Positions 28,640 to 36,675 of a DNA stretch of 64,000 nucleotides are shown here, piece by piece. Under the pieces are notes generated by a model. That model was not told where the DNA came from. It made no database searches and saw only the letters and a list, made by a program, of their open reading frames with translations. A program made the position numbers and the translations under genes. The stretch's first letter is position 1; each line of letters opens with the position of its first letter. This stretch comes from Methanoregula sp. (GTDB lineage: Archaea > Halobacteriota > Methanomicrobia > Methanomicrobiales > Methanospirillaceae), in contig JAJRCF010000004.1 of the NCBI GenBank assembly GCA_028679075.1, positions 58,991 to 122,990 on the forward strand. The letters are read 5' to 3'.

Positions 28640-29275
28640 ATGTTCATCGGGCACTTTGCGGCAGCCTACCTCCTCATCGCACTCTTCCCGTCCGTCCCGC
28701 CCCTCGTCATCCTCTTCGGGGTCAGCTTCCCGGACCTGCTCTGGCCGGTCCTCGTGCTCACCGGGAAGGAGAGGGTGACCGTCAGCCCCGACAACCCGCT
28801 CCAGAACGCGATCGGGTTCACCTCGTACCCCTTCTCCCACTCGCTCGTGACCGGCAGCCTGATCGCCGCCATCCCGGGCCTCTTCATCGCGTACTTTGTC
28901 AGCCCGCTTGCCGGGATTGTGTTTGTCGCAGCCTCGGCCTCGCACTGGCTCCTGGACGTAGTGACGCACGTGAAGGACCTCCCGGTCCTCGGGACCGGCC
29001 GGGACATCAAAGTCGGCCTCGGGCTCTGGAACTACCCCCGTTCCGCATTTGTCCTCGAACTTGTATTCTATACCGTGATCACGGTCCTTGTGGTACAACC
29101 GTTCATGGTCGTCACCCTGCTCGCCCTCGGCTTTGCATTCCACCTGATCAATGCGAATTCCTTCCTCGGGTTTTCGAAGAAGAACCCTTTCACTGCCCGG
29201 GGATATGCGGTTGCAGCGCTCTTCGGGTTCCTCACGTTCATCGGGATCGCGGCGTGGATCTTTGCGGGGATGTGA
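28640..29275 (+). CDS. DUF457-like membrane-bound hydrolase-type protein
   Basis: 211 residues with about five transmembrane helices. Polar residues placed at helix ends (MFIGHFAAA, FGVSFPDLLWP, YPFSHSL, ASHWLLDVVTHVKDLP) follow the His/Asp pattern of DUF457/YdjM-type membrane metal-dependent hydrolase-like proteins. The start at MFIGH fits the family; there is no Shine-Dalgarno site, and a TATA-like ATACCTAAAA about 28 bp upstream suggests a leaderless transcript. Substrate unknown. Confidence 0.7.
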   Translation: MFIGHFAAAYLLIALFPSVPPLVILFGVSFPDLLWPVLVLTGKERVTVSPDNPLQNAIGFTSYPFSHSLVTGSLIAAIPGLFIAYFVSPLAGIVFVAASASHWLLDVVTHVKDLPVLGTGRDIKVGLGLWNYPRSAFVLELVFYTVITVLVVQPFMVVTLLALGFAFHLINANSFLGFSKKNPFTARGYAVAALFGFLTFIGIAAWIFAGM

Positions 29276-29380
29276 CCGGGAAGCCCGGTCTTTTTTGAGA
29301 CTGACTGGAGGGGACGGTACTCTTTGCTGCCCCGTTCCGCTTCGCGGTGATGACGAGGAGAGACGCCCCCGACGGGAACG

Positions 29381-29467
29381 TTGGTACGGTCTCAAGAATT
29401 AATAACGCACACGCTTATGGTTCGGTACAGGCACCCCGTTACTACCGGTGCCGGAGTTGCACACACT
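29381..29467 (+). promoter_or_regulatory. duplicated promoter/leader, copy A
   Basis: From TTGGTACGGTCTCAAG through the TATA-like AATTAATAAC and the hairpin GGCACC...GGTGCC to the start codon of the hydrolase at 29468. The same leader, roughly four fifths identical by eye, stands at 31145-31232 before the DUF2193 gene, and identity continues through the first seven codons (MQEIIKK). Confidence 0.8.
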
Positions 29468-30364
29468 ATGCAGGAAATAATCAAAAAACCAGTTGGTCTC
29501 ACGCTGCCGGGGATCATGCACTACCGCGCCGGGGTAAACGGAACCAGGCTGCACTACATCGCAGCGGGAACCAGCGGATCTCCGGTCCTGCTGGTCCATG
29601 GGTTTCCTGAGACCTGGTGGACTTTTAAAAAGCTCATTCCACTGCTTGCGGCGAGCCACCGTGTCTTCGCCGTCGATCTCCGTGGCTTTGGCGACTCCGA
29701 AAACAAGCCTGGCGAGTATGACAGCAAGACCTCCGCCGAAGACCTGCACCTCCTCATTGGACAGCTCGACGTTGGCCCGGTCCACCTTACAGGGCAGGAC
29801 ATCAGTGGGGCGACCGTCTTCCGCCTCGCGACCACGCACCCTGAGGACGTACTCAGTTTCACTGCGATCGAGATGGGTCTGCCCGGGTTCGGCCTCGAAA
29901 TGCTTGCTGACATCACTCACGGCGGTGCCTGGCACATCGGGGTTCTCGCCGCACCTGGCATCCCCGAGATGTTGCTCGCCGGCCGCGAGCGTGAGTTCCT
30001 GGGACAATACGCATTCCCGGCTATGAGCGCGACCCCGGGAGCGATTACCGACTCCGACATCGACGAATTCGTCCGCACCTACTCTCGCCCGGATGGCTGG
30101 CGCGGAGCTATCGGCCTCTACCAATCGATGCTGCAGGAAGGCCACGAAATCAAGACTCTGGCCGGCACGCATGGCCTGACCGTGCCAGTACTTGCGGTTG
30201 GTGCAGGAGGAGGCCCCTTCACGCTCAACACTATGTCGCAGGCTGCGGCGACCAAAGTCAGATCAGTGTTGCTCGATGGCGTGGGCCACTACGCTGCAAT
30301 GGAGGCCCCCAACGAGTTGGCGAAGGCTGTTCTCGACTTCATCGGAAGCGTCGACGCCGCCTGA
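29468..30364 (+). CDS. alpha/beta hydrolase, likely horizontally acquired
   Basis: 298 residues. After the borrowed N-terminus MQEIIKK comes an alpha/beta hydrolase of the epoxide hydrolase/haloacetate dehalogenase type: oxyanion motif [18 protein letters not shown], nucleophile region [11 protein letters not shown] (Asp in place of Ser, as in that clade), and the late [10 protein letters not shown] with the catalytic His. It hydrolyses some ester, epoxide or halogen bond. Arginine codons are mostly CGC and CGT, whereas neighbours favour CGG, so the body of the gene looks recently acquired, probably from a bacterium. It is expressed from a copy of the leader of the DUF2193 gene. Confidence 0.88.
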   Translation: MQEIIKKPVGLTLPGIMHYRAGVNGTRLHYIAAGTSGSPVLLVHGFPETWWTFKKLIPLLAASHRVFAVDLRGFGDSENKPGEYDSKTSAEDLHLLIGQLDVGPVHLTGQDISGATVFRLATTHPEDVLSFTAIEMGLPGFGLEMLADITHGGAWHIGVLAAPGIPEMLLAGREREFLGQYAFPAMSATPGAITDSDIDEFVRTYSRPDGWRGAIGLYQSMLQEGHEIKTLAGTHGLTVPVLAVGAGGGPFTLNTMSQAAATKVRSVLLDGVGHYAAMEAPNELAKAVLDFIGSVDAA

Positions 30365-30478
30365 TTTTTTTGGAGGGGGCGAAACGGGATCGTTACCGGT
30401 ATGTGACCGGGAGCCTGCCGGATGTTGACCGCAGGGCATAGGTATCATGAAAAGTCAAGTTATCCCTGAGAGATAACC

Positions 30479-31045
30479 GTGCACACATCGGGTTCTTTGG
30501 CATGGGAGACTGAATTCCCTACATTGTTCGGGAAAATCCGTCTGGCATGGACGGGACCTGCACCGGGACCACGGGTCACCAGGATCATCCTCCCGGGGGA
30601 CAAGCGGGTGAAACGTGAAGAATTTCCGACGGCAGTTCCCATGGATCTGGTTAAAGATAAAAAAATCCGTGTGCTGATCGGTGATATCCAGTCATTCCTC
30701 TCCGGGAAGGAGGTCGTTTTCGGGACGGAGATGCTGGATCTTGACCGGTGCCCGCCATTCCAGCGGCGGGTGCTCCTTGCAGAACATGCAATACCCCGGG
30801 GATATGTCAGCACGTACGGGCGCATTGCCCGGCATCTTGGTATTCCGGGCGGCGCCAGGGCAGTAGGAAATGCCCTTTCGAAAAACCCGTTCCCCCTTGT
30901 GATCCCCTGTCACCGGGCCCTGAGATCGGACGGCAGCACGGGCGGGTTTCAGGGAGGCGCGGCAATGAAGGTCCGGCTGCTGGAAATGGAAGGGGCATCT
31001 TTCCTTCCTGACGGTAAGGTCCTGATGGAACACCTCTGGTACTGA
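30479..31045 (+). CDS. ogt: methylated-DNA-protein-cysteine methyltransferase
   Basis: 188 residues with a GTG start. The C-terminal domain has FQRRVLLAEHAIPRGYVSTYG (helix-turn-helix), the conserved ARAVGNALSKNP, and the active site PCHRALRSDGSTGGFQGG, whose Cys accepts alkyl groups from O6-alkylguanine. The N-terminal half is the usual less conserved ribonuclease-H-like domain. A suicide DNA repair protein. It lies between the two genes that share a duplicated leader but has no such leader itself, so it was probably there before, or was bracketed by, that duplication. Confidence 0.93.
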   Translation: MHTSGSLAWETEFPTLFGKIRLAWTGPAPGPRVTRIILPGDKRVKREEFPTAVPMDLVKDKKIRVLIGDIQSFLSGKEVVFGTEMLDLDRCPPFQRRVLLAEHAIPRGYVSTYGRIARHLGIPGGARAVGNALSKNPFPLVIPCHRALRSDGSTGGFQGGAAMKVRLLEMEGASFLPDGKVLMEHLWY

Positions 31046-31144
31046 CAATGGCCTGAAACGGCGATGATCTGCATCATCCGGAAAAAAGCGATTCCTGGTA
31101 TCGTGCAGGACTGGGCCGGATGAGCCCGGCCTCCGGTGAGAACC

Positions 31145-31232
31145 TTGGTACGGTCTCAAGGATTAATAGCGCATGCGCCTATCGTTGGCTACAGGCACCC
31201 CGATCTGTACCGGTGCCGGGAGTTGCAGCACC
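31145..31232 (+). promoter_or_regulatory. duplicated promoter/leader, copy B
   Basis: TTGGTACGGTCTCAAG, then the TATA-like GATTAATAGC, the hairpin GGCACC...GGTGCC (arms at about 31194-31199 and 31212-31217) and the start region of the DUF2193 gene. The hairpin arms are unchanged in both copies while the loop differs. Confidence 0.8.
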
Positions 31233-32732
31233 ATGCAGGAAATAATTAAAAAAATGATCACGGAAGCGATGGCTGCCCAGCACGCCGACGTGAACCAGGT
31301 AAAAAAGAAACGCGGGCAGGATTTTGTCATCGACGACACGAAAGCGTATGTCGACGCGGTCAAGGGCATGAAAGCCGCCGGGGGCCAGAGCAAGGCGGTC
31401 TTTGCCCTCCACACCGATTCGGTCAATGCCCATTACGCGATCCTGAAGGGCCTGACCACAACGATCCGTCCTGAGGACGACCCCTTTGTCGAACACTACC
31501 AGACGCCGGTCATCATGGAGATGCTCTACGATGCGGACCCGAAGTTCAGGAAGAGCGTGGATGTCTTCATCAAGGCTGTCGGAAAAGCAGAGGCCCTGAT
31601 CGGAAAGGAGTCAGCCCGGCGGTACGCAGGCTTTTACGGCCCCACCTGTGTCGTGGACTTTGCCCTGATCCCGGGCAGCAGCAGCAACATCGTCAACCAG
31701 ATCCTCAAGACGGCCGATATCCCGGTCGCCCACAAGCAGGCGATCCTTGCCGCCAAGTCATGGGGCATGAACACCTCGTACGGCATCGGGGACGTCTTCG
31801 CCCACGCGGTTGAAGGCGGGGCAACGCTTGCCGACGCGGTGAAAAAGGAAGTCGCGATGATCCAGTCCATCTACGATACACCGGTCGATGCCCAGGCGAA
31901 ACTGATGGACAGCGTTGGCCAGTCCTCGTTCGACTGCCGGAAGTACATGAAGGAGTATCGCACGAAGATGCAGGGAGCCGTCAAGGCCTCGCTCGATGAG
32001 GGCGTCCACTACGGCAACATCGTGACCGTGCCGGCTTACTGCGTCGGCGATATCGCCCACCACATCTCCCAGTCCACGTACAACATGTGCAAGGACGACG
32101 TGATCATGGCAGTCATCGAGTCCGTGACCGAGGTGATGGACAAGACCCTCAGCGCAGCGGCACCGAAGATGAAGTCCCCGCAGGAGGTGCTCTCGGTTGC
32201 CACCGGCTCATCGGCCAGCGCTGCTGAGTATATCCTCGAACTCGACGGCTTCAACGCGATCATGGTCGTGGACATGCTGACGAAGCGGTACCACAACTAT
32301 GTCCAGCTCTACCCGAAGCGGAGTGCAGCGATCGAGCTCCACAACTGCGATTTCATGGACATGATCTACCGGGGCTGGAAGATGGTGGACAAGGCAAGGA
32401 GGATGCAGGCATCCGGGCCCGGCCCGATCGTCCCGAAGGTCGGCGGCTTTGCTGTTGACCTCTCGCCGATCCTCAAGAACGAGGTCATGGCAAACCCGCA
32501 GCGGTACGCGTACCCGGCCTGTGCGATGACCGTCCGGTTCTCGGCAATGATGCGCCTCTCCGACTACCCGTGCCTGCTGACCAGCGAGCCGGTCACGGCA
32601 ACGCTGATGACGAACATCATTGCCTTAAGCAAGGATATCCCTGCGGCACCCGCACGGATCTGCAAGGACTGCGCATCCGCGGCCCTGATGGATTTCCGGC
32701 ACTGCTCGTGCCAGTGGAAGGAAGCAGTCTGA
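31233..32732 (+). CDS. DUF2193 family protein
   Basis: 499 residues. The opening MQEIIKKMITEAMAAQHADV, the segment DFVIDDTKAYVDAVKGMKAA, PEDDPFVEHYQTPVIMEML and the late Cys-rich KDCASAALMDFRHCSCQWKEAV fit my memory of DUF2193, a family largely confined to methanogens and some anaerobic bacteria, of unknown role. It is soluble and Cys-containing, and may bind metal. Downstream lie DUF2180 and an aquaporin in the same direction, overlapping, so an operon is likely. Its promoter and leader are duplicated in front of the hydrolase gene at 29468. Confidence 0.8.
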   Translation: MQEIIKKMITEAMAAQHADVNQVKKKRGQDFVIDDTKAYVDAVKGMKAAGGQSKAVFALHTDSVNAHYAILKGLTTTIRPEDDPFVEHYQTPVIMEMLYDADPKFRKSVDVFIKAVGKAEALIGKESARRYAGFYGPTCVVDFALIPGSSSNIVNQILKTADIPVAHKQAILAAKSWGMNTSYGIGDVFAHAVEGGATLADAVKKEVAMIQSIYDTPVDAQAKLMDSVGQSSFDCRKYMKEYRTKMQGAVKASLDEGVHYGNIVTVPAYCVGDIAHHISQSTYNMCKDDVIMAVIESVTEVMDKTLSAAAPKMKSPQEVLSVATGSSASAAEYILELDGFNAIMVVDMLTKRYHNYVQLYPKRSAAIELHNCDFMDMIYRGWKMVDKARRMQASGPGPIVPKVGGFAVDLSPILKNEVMANPQRYAYPACAMTVRFSAMMRLSDYPCLLTSEPVTATLMTNIIALSKDIPAAPARICKDCASAALMDFRHCSCQWKEAV

Positions 32733-32763
32733 TCCCGGCACCGGGACAGGTGAGATGATAATC

Positions 32764-32976
32764 ATGAAGTGTTATGTCTGTGCAAAGGAGGGAAAGGAGA
32801 GTGACGCAGTGGCAGTCTGCGTTGCCTGCGGCATGGGGACGTGTATGAAGCATACGATCCGGAAAGAGGTTGATGTCTGGGAGGGCGGGTACCCGCTCCC
32901 CTCCCGGAAGCTCCCGAAGAAGATGCCCCGTATGCTCTGCCCGGACTGCAATGCCGCGTACGGGGATGGTACGTGA
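32764..32976 (+). CDS. DUF2180 small zinc-binding protein
   Basis: 70 residues starting MKCYVCAKEGKESDAVAVCV. CYVC, CVACGMGTC, KHT and MLCPDCN form two zinc knuckles, the layout of DUF2180. The start at MKCY was preferred over an ATG three codons earlier because the family begins there and AGGTG has good spacing. Its stop overlaps the aquaporin start (TGATG). Function unknown; the repeated neighbourhood with DUF2193 suggests a shared role. Confidence 0.8.
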   Translation: MKCYVCAKEGKESDAVAVCVACGMGTCMKHTIRKEVDVWEGGYPLPSRKLPKKMPRMLCPDCNAAYGDGT

Positions 32977-33716
32977 TGGCAACGCTTACGAGCCGCAGCA
33001 TTGCAGAAGGAGTCGGGACGGCACTCCTTGTGTACTTCGGTGCCGGGGCAGCAGCGATCACCCTGATGATCGCAAACGGGACAAAACCCGCAACACCCTT
33101 CAACATCGGGATCGGCCAGCTCGGGGGTCTTGGCGACTGGTTTGCGATCGGGATCACGTTTGGTATCGTAATCGCTGCCGTCATTTACGCTCTCGGCCGG
33201 GTCTCCGGTGCCCACATCAACCCGGCGGTCACCATTGCGCTCTGGGCAACGAAACGGTTCCCGTCCGGTGACGCGATTGCGTATATCATTGCCCAGCTCG
33301 CCGGCGCTGCTGTCGGAAGCCTGCTCTTCTTCCTGACGGTGGGGATGGATGCTGTGACCATCGGCGGGCTCGGTGCGACCGCGCCGTTCCCCGGGATCGG
33401 GTACGGACAGGCGATCCTTGTCGAAGCAATCGCGACCTTTGTCCTGATGCTCGTGATCATGGGCGTGGCCGTGGACACGAGGGCCCCGCAGGGATTTGCC
33501 GGCCTCATTATCGGCCTGACGGTGGCCGGGATGATCACGATGGCCGGCAACATCTCCGGTGCATCGCTCAACACGGCCCGCACCTTCGGGCCGTACCTGA
33601 TGGACTTCCTGCTCGGGGGCTCGAACCTCTGGTCATTCTTCCCCATCTATGTCATCGGCCCGGTCATCGGCGCCGTGCTCGCGGCATTATTCTACGACCG
33701 GATCACGGCAGAGTGA
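32976..33716 (+). CDS. aquaporin / MIP-family channel
   Basis: 246 residues, six transmembrane helices and two half-helix loops. The first loop has the canonical SGAHINPAVTIALW; the second reads SGASLNTARTFGPYLMD, where NTA replaces the usual NPA. The conserved Arg after the second motif is present. It conducts water or small neutral solutes such as glycerol. It is translationally coupled to DUF2180. Confidence 0.93.
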   Translation: MATLTSRSIAEGVGTALLVYFGAGAAAITLMIANGTKPATPFNIGIGQLGGLGDWFAIGITFGIVIAAVIYALGRVSGAHINPAVTIALWATKRFPSGDAIAYIIAQLAGAAVGSLLFFLTVGMDAVTIGGLGATAPFPGIGYGQAILVEAIATFVLMLVIMGVAVDTRAPQGFAGLIIGLTVAGMITMAGNISGASLNTARTFGPYLMDFLLGGSNLWSFFPIYVIGPVIGAVLAALFYDRITAE

Positions 33717-33845
33717 GCCCGGTCCCGTCACCTTTTTCAGTCCGGTACCTCTGGATACGACCGTGACCGACTCCCGCGTTAGCTCTATCCAAACCGTTAT
33801 AGCGACAGTGCAAGATATGCCCGTGTATACACAGGAGGGAGAACT

Positions 33846-34457
33846 ATGCCAAAATCACAGGATGGAAAACTGGAACTGTTGAGCGACAAGAACAGCGCCC
33901 TCGTGCTCGTGGACTACCAGCCCACGATGTTCTCGGGCGTAGGATCAAGTGACAAGACGATCATCCGGAACGCAGCGTACTGTTCCGCAAAAGCCGCAAG
34001 CATCCTCAATGTGCCGGTCGTGCTCTCGACCATCAACCCGGAGCACAACGGGAATTTCCTTGAGGACGTGACAAAACTGTTCCCCGGGCAGGAAGTGTAT
34101 GCCCGCACGGTGCCGAGCTTTGATGCCTTCGAGGACGAGAAGACGTTCGCCGCGGTAAAAAAGACCGGCCGGAAGAAGCTGGTCATTGCCGGGCTCTGGA
34201 CGAGCATGTGCTTCTGCTACACGGCCCTGCATGCACTCCGTGACGGGTACGAAGTGTACGGCCTGATGGACGCGGGAGGCGATTCAACTCCCGACGCCCA
34301 TAAGTATGGAGTCAAACGGATGCTGCAGGCCGGGGTTGTCCCGATCACGGTCGAGTCCCTGGTCTCGGAATGGATGCATGACTGGGGTAACCCGAAAGCG
34401 ATGGAGCTCGTGCGGGATGTCTATTCCCGGTACGGGTACATGATCGGGCTCCGGTAA
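33846..34457 (+). CDS. isochorismatase-type cysteine hydrolase
   Basis: 203 residues. The core motifs are visible: ALVLVDYQPTMF with catalytic Asp, the FDAFED region, KLVIAGLWTSMCFCYTALHAL with the nucleophile Cys, and GYEVYGLMDAGGD with cis-peptide region. Closest in style to YcaC-like hydrolases. Likely a hydrolase of an amide or related small molecule. AGGAGG lies 8 bp before the ATG and a TATA-like GTTATAGCG about 50 bp upstream, so it starts its own transcript. Confidence 0.88.
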   Translation: MPKSQDGKLELLSDKNSALVLVDYQPTMFSGVGSSDKTIIRNAAYCSAKAASILNVPVVLSTINPEHNGNFLEDVTKLFPGQEVYARTVPSFDAFEDEKTFAAVKKTGRKKLVIAGLWTSMCFCYTALHALRDGYEVYGLMDAGGDSTPDAHKYGVKRMLQAGVVPITVESLVSEWMHDWGNPKAMELVRDVYSRYGYMIGLR

Positions 34458-34483
34458 CGCGGGGGACCTGGCTCCGGGATACC

Positions 34484-35851
34484 ATGCTGTTTGAACGGTT
34501 TGTATCGGAAGGGCTCGCCCACTTTTCTTACCTGATCGGCTCGGGCGGAGAAGCGGCGGTGATCGATCCCCGGAGGGACTGCGCCGCCTACCTTGACCGG
34601 GCAGCAGAGAACGGCATGAAGATCACCGGGATCTTCGAGACCCACCGGAACGAGGACTACGCGGTCGGGTCCGGCGAGCTTGCAGCAACCTGCGGGGCGC
34701 CGGTCTATCACGGGGCCGCGCTGCCGTTCGCGTACGGGACACCGGTCCGGGACGGCGCCCGGTTCATGGTCGGGGACCTCATGCTCATCGTCCGGGAGAC
34801 GCCGGGCCACACAAGGGAGAGCATCTCGATCATTGTCATGGATTCCGCACATCCCGGGCTCCCGTCCATGGTCTTTACCGGCGACCTGCTCTTTGCCGGC
34901 GACACCGGCCGGACCGACCTCGGCGGGCCCGGGGCCGCAGACGCGATGGCCGGTGCGATGTATGACAGCATCCACGACAGGGTCCTGCCCCTCGGTGACG
35001 GGACAATCGTCTGCCCGGCACACGGGGCCGGGTCGGTATGCGGGAGCGCAATCGCTGACCGTCCCGTTACCACCATCGGCTTCGAGCGGAAGGCGAACCC
35101 CGCCCTTTTACTTGACCGGCCCGCATTTATTGCGCACAAGACTGCCGGGCACCACTATCTCCCGCCGTATTTTATGGCGATGGAGCGGTTCAACCGGGAG
35201 GGGTGGCCCCGGCTCTCCCAAAAACCGCACCCGGACCCGGTCACACCCGCGGCCCTTAATGACCTCCTCGCAAAAGGCGTGCAGGTCGTTGACATCCGGT
35301 CGCCAACGGGTTTTGCCGCCGGGCACATCCCCGGGAGCCTCTCGCTCTGGCGGGAGGGCATCCCGGCATTTGCCGGCTGGGTCCTCACCTATGACGAGGA
35401 GATCGTCATCGTGGACGACTTCAATACCGGTCTTTACACCGTGCAGCGCGACCTCCGGCGGCTCGGCTATGACCGCCTCACCGGGTACCTTTCCGGGGGG
35501 TTCATTGCCTGGGCACAGTATGCCGGGGAGATTGCCTGCACCGGGACCTGCTCCGTACAGGAGGCTGTCCGTATGGTCCTGGACCCGTCCCTGTTTGTCC
35601 TTGACGTGCGCGACATCAGGAACCGGGAGGCGCACGGGTATATCGAGGGCTCGCACCACACCTACGTGGGTGAACTCCCGCAGCACATTGCAGAGGTCCC
35701 AAAAGACCGCCCGGTCCTCGTCTATTGCGATGCGGGCTACAAGGGCAGCCTCGCTGCAAGCATCCTGGCCCGGCACGGCATCACCCGGGTGACGAACCTG
35801 CTCGGCGGGTTTACCGCATGGAAGAAGGCGGGGTACCCGGCCGGAAAATAA
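34484..35851 (+). CDS. MBL-fold hydrolase fused to two rhodanese domains (persulfide dioxygenase-like)
   Basis: 455 residues. N-terminal metallo-beta-lactamase domain with FETHRNEDYAVGSGEL, TPGHTRESISI, VFTGDLLFAGDTGRTDL and CPAHGAGSVCG, then two rhodanese domains at about 255-345 and 350-453. The first lacks a Cys (IVIVDDFN), the second has LVYCDAGYKGSLA. The plan is that of ETHE1-like persulfide dioxygenases fused to sulfur transferases. The metal motif reads THRNEDY, with Asn where the second His of THxHxDH is usual. It should process sulfane sulfur in the cytosol. It follows the isochorismatase-type gene by 26 bp. Confidence 0.9.
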   Translation: MLFERFVSEGLAHFSYLIGSGGEAAVIDPRRDCAAYLDRAAENGMKITGIFETHRNEDYAVGSGELAATCGAPVYHGAALPFAYGTPVRDGARFMVGDLMLIVRETPGHTRESISIIVMDSAHPGLPSMVFTGDLLFAGDTGRTDLGGPGAADAMAGAMYDSIHDRVLPLGDGTIVCPAHGAGSVCGSAIADRPVTTIGFERKANPALLLDRPAFIAHKTAGHHYLPPYFMAMERFNREGWPRLSQKPHPDPVTPAALNDLLAKGVQVVDIRSPTGFAAGHIPGSLSLWREGIPAFAGWVLTYDEEIVIVDDFNTGLYTVQRDLRRLGYDRLTGYLSGGFIAWAQYAGEIACTGTCSVQEAVRMVLDPSLFVLDVRDIRNREAHGYIEGSHHTYVGELPQHIAEVPKDRPVLVYCDAGYKGSLAASILARHGITRVTNLLGGFTAWKKAGYPAGK

Positions 35852-36363
35852 TTTTTGGTGATTATGTAACATCCACCACTAACCCATGGTTAGTATTGAG
35901 TCAATTCAGGATTTTTTTTAATCTACGCTCCGGAAAACACAAAAAATGCAACCCCCCCTTGCGCCGCCAGAGTCGAAGAGCCTGATGGCTCTTCTCCAGC
36001 CTGCTCTCATATGAGAGCAGTCTTCCCCCGATGGGGGATGTTGAGGGTCTACATTCTGCAGACCCGAAACAGGAGAAGAACGCGAAAGCGTTCTTCGACC
36101 CGGGGCGCATTGCGATGCCTCGGTATGAGCTGTATCGGGGGCATACACAAGTACAGGTAATACGGCACTATCGCAACCGGGGGATGCCCGAGCGGCGGGG
36201 GCGGAGGCTTGACGGAGCCCCCAAGAGCGGCAAGGAAAATTTTATTTCAGGTTTATCGAACTTTTGGTGGACTGTACCCAATCACCTTTTTTTTTAAAAA
36301 CCTGTTTTCCCCCCCCCGTGTCCACGGGCCCGGCATGGCCAAAAAACGTTCGGACTGCCTGCA
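35852..36363. other. intergenic region holding a hairpin array
   Basis: About 510 bp without a gene between the MBL-rhodanese gene and the small membrane gene on the opposite strand. Half of it is filled by the run of hairpins at 35975-36222. Poly-T and poly-C tracts lie at 36286-36320. Confidence 0.7.
35975..36222. repeat. array of at least seven successive hairpins (array 1)
   Basis: Read left to right: GAAGAGCC/GGCTCTTC with loop TGAT (35975-35994); the perfect palindrome CTGCTCTCATATGAGAGCAG (36001-36020); TCCCCC/GGGGGA with loop GAT (36024-36038); GGGTCT/AGACCC (36045-36065); GAAGAACGC/GCGTTCTTC with a GAAA tetraloop (36075-36096); CCGGGGC/GCCTCGG (36100-36123); a weaker TGTAT/ATACA; and GGGGGC/GCCCCC (36197-36222). 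Gaps between them are 3-10 nt. I see no coding frame. The fourth and fifth hairpins recur in the second array at 61269-61321. Confidence 0.75.
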
Positions 36364-36582
36364 TCAGAAGAACAGCAACAGGACAAGCACGACGTGGATT
36401 ACCGCAAAGACAATCGTGGCGGCAGCCATTCTCATATGCCATTTAAAGGGAATATGGTAGAGCCCTTTCAGCACGAGAATTCCCAGGACTGCCGTTGTGA
36501 CAAGGCAGATGAACGTTACTATTCCGAAAACCATCGCCAGGGGAAGGCCAAGGATTACGATCTGGTTGACTGACGCAAACAT
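36364..36582 (-). CDS. small two-helix membrane protein
   Basis: 72 residues from MFASVNQIV. Two hydrophobic helices (VILGLPLAMVFGIVTFICLVTTAVLGILVL and IVFAVIHVVLVLLLFF) are joined by a loop with His (GLYHIPFKWHMRMAA). The spaced His (YHIP, KWHM, VIHV) could bind a b-type heme, as in small cytochrome b561-like proteins, but this is only suggestive. The start at 36582 has GGGAT a few bases upstream; a longer frame to 36654 is less likely. Confidence 0.6.
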   Translation of the reverse strand: MFASVNQIVILGLPLAMVFGIVTFICLVTTAVLGILVLKGLYHIPFKWHMRMAAATIVFAVIHVVLVLLLFF

Positions 36583-36675
36583 ATGATCCCGGTTACGGTG
36601 TTGGGAAGGCCGGGTCTTCACTCTTTTCATCGCGGCAGGCTGCCTGCCGGTCACGGCGCTGCCGGAAGGACGGGG

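Noticed and set aside
34680..35792. 370-codon frame overlapping the MBL-rhodanese gene on the same strand
   Set aside because: Translation is Ser/Arg/Thr-rich with no domain; the other frame has full MBL and rhodanese motifs.
35975..36222. CRISPR array
   Set aside because: Units are unlike each other, spacing is irregular and there is no constant repeat with unique spacers; the order is a run of different hairpins.
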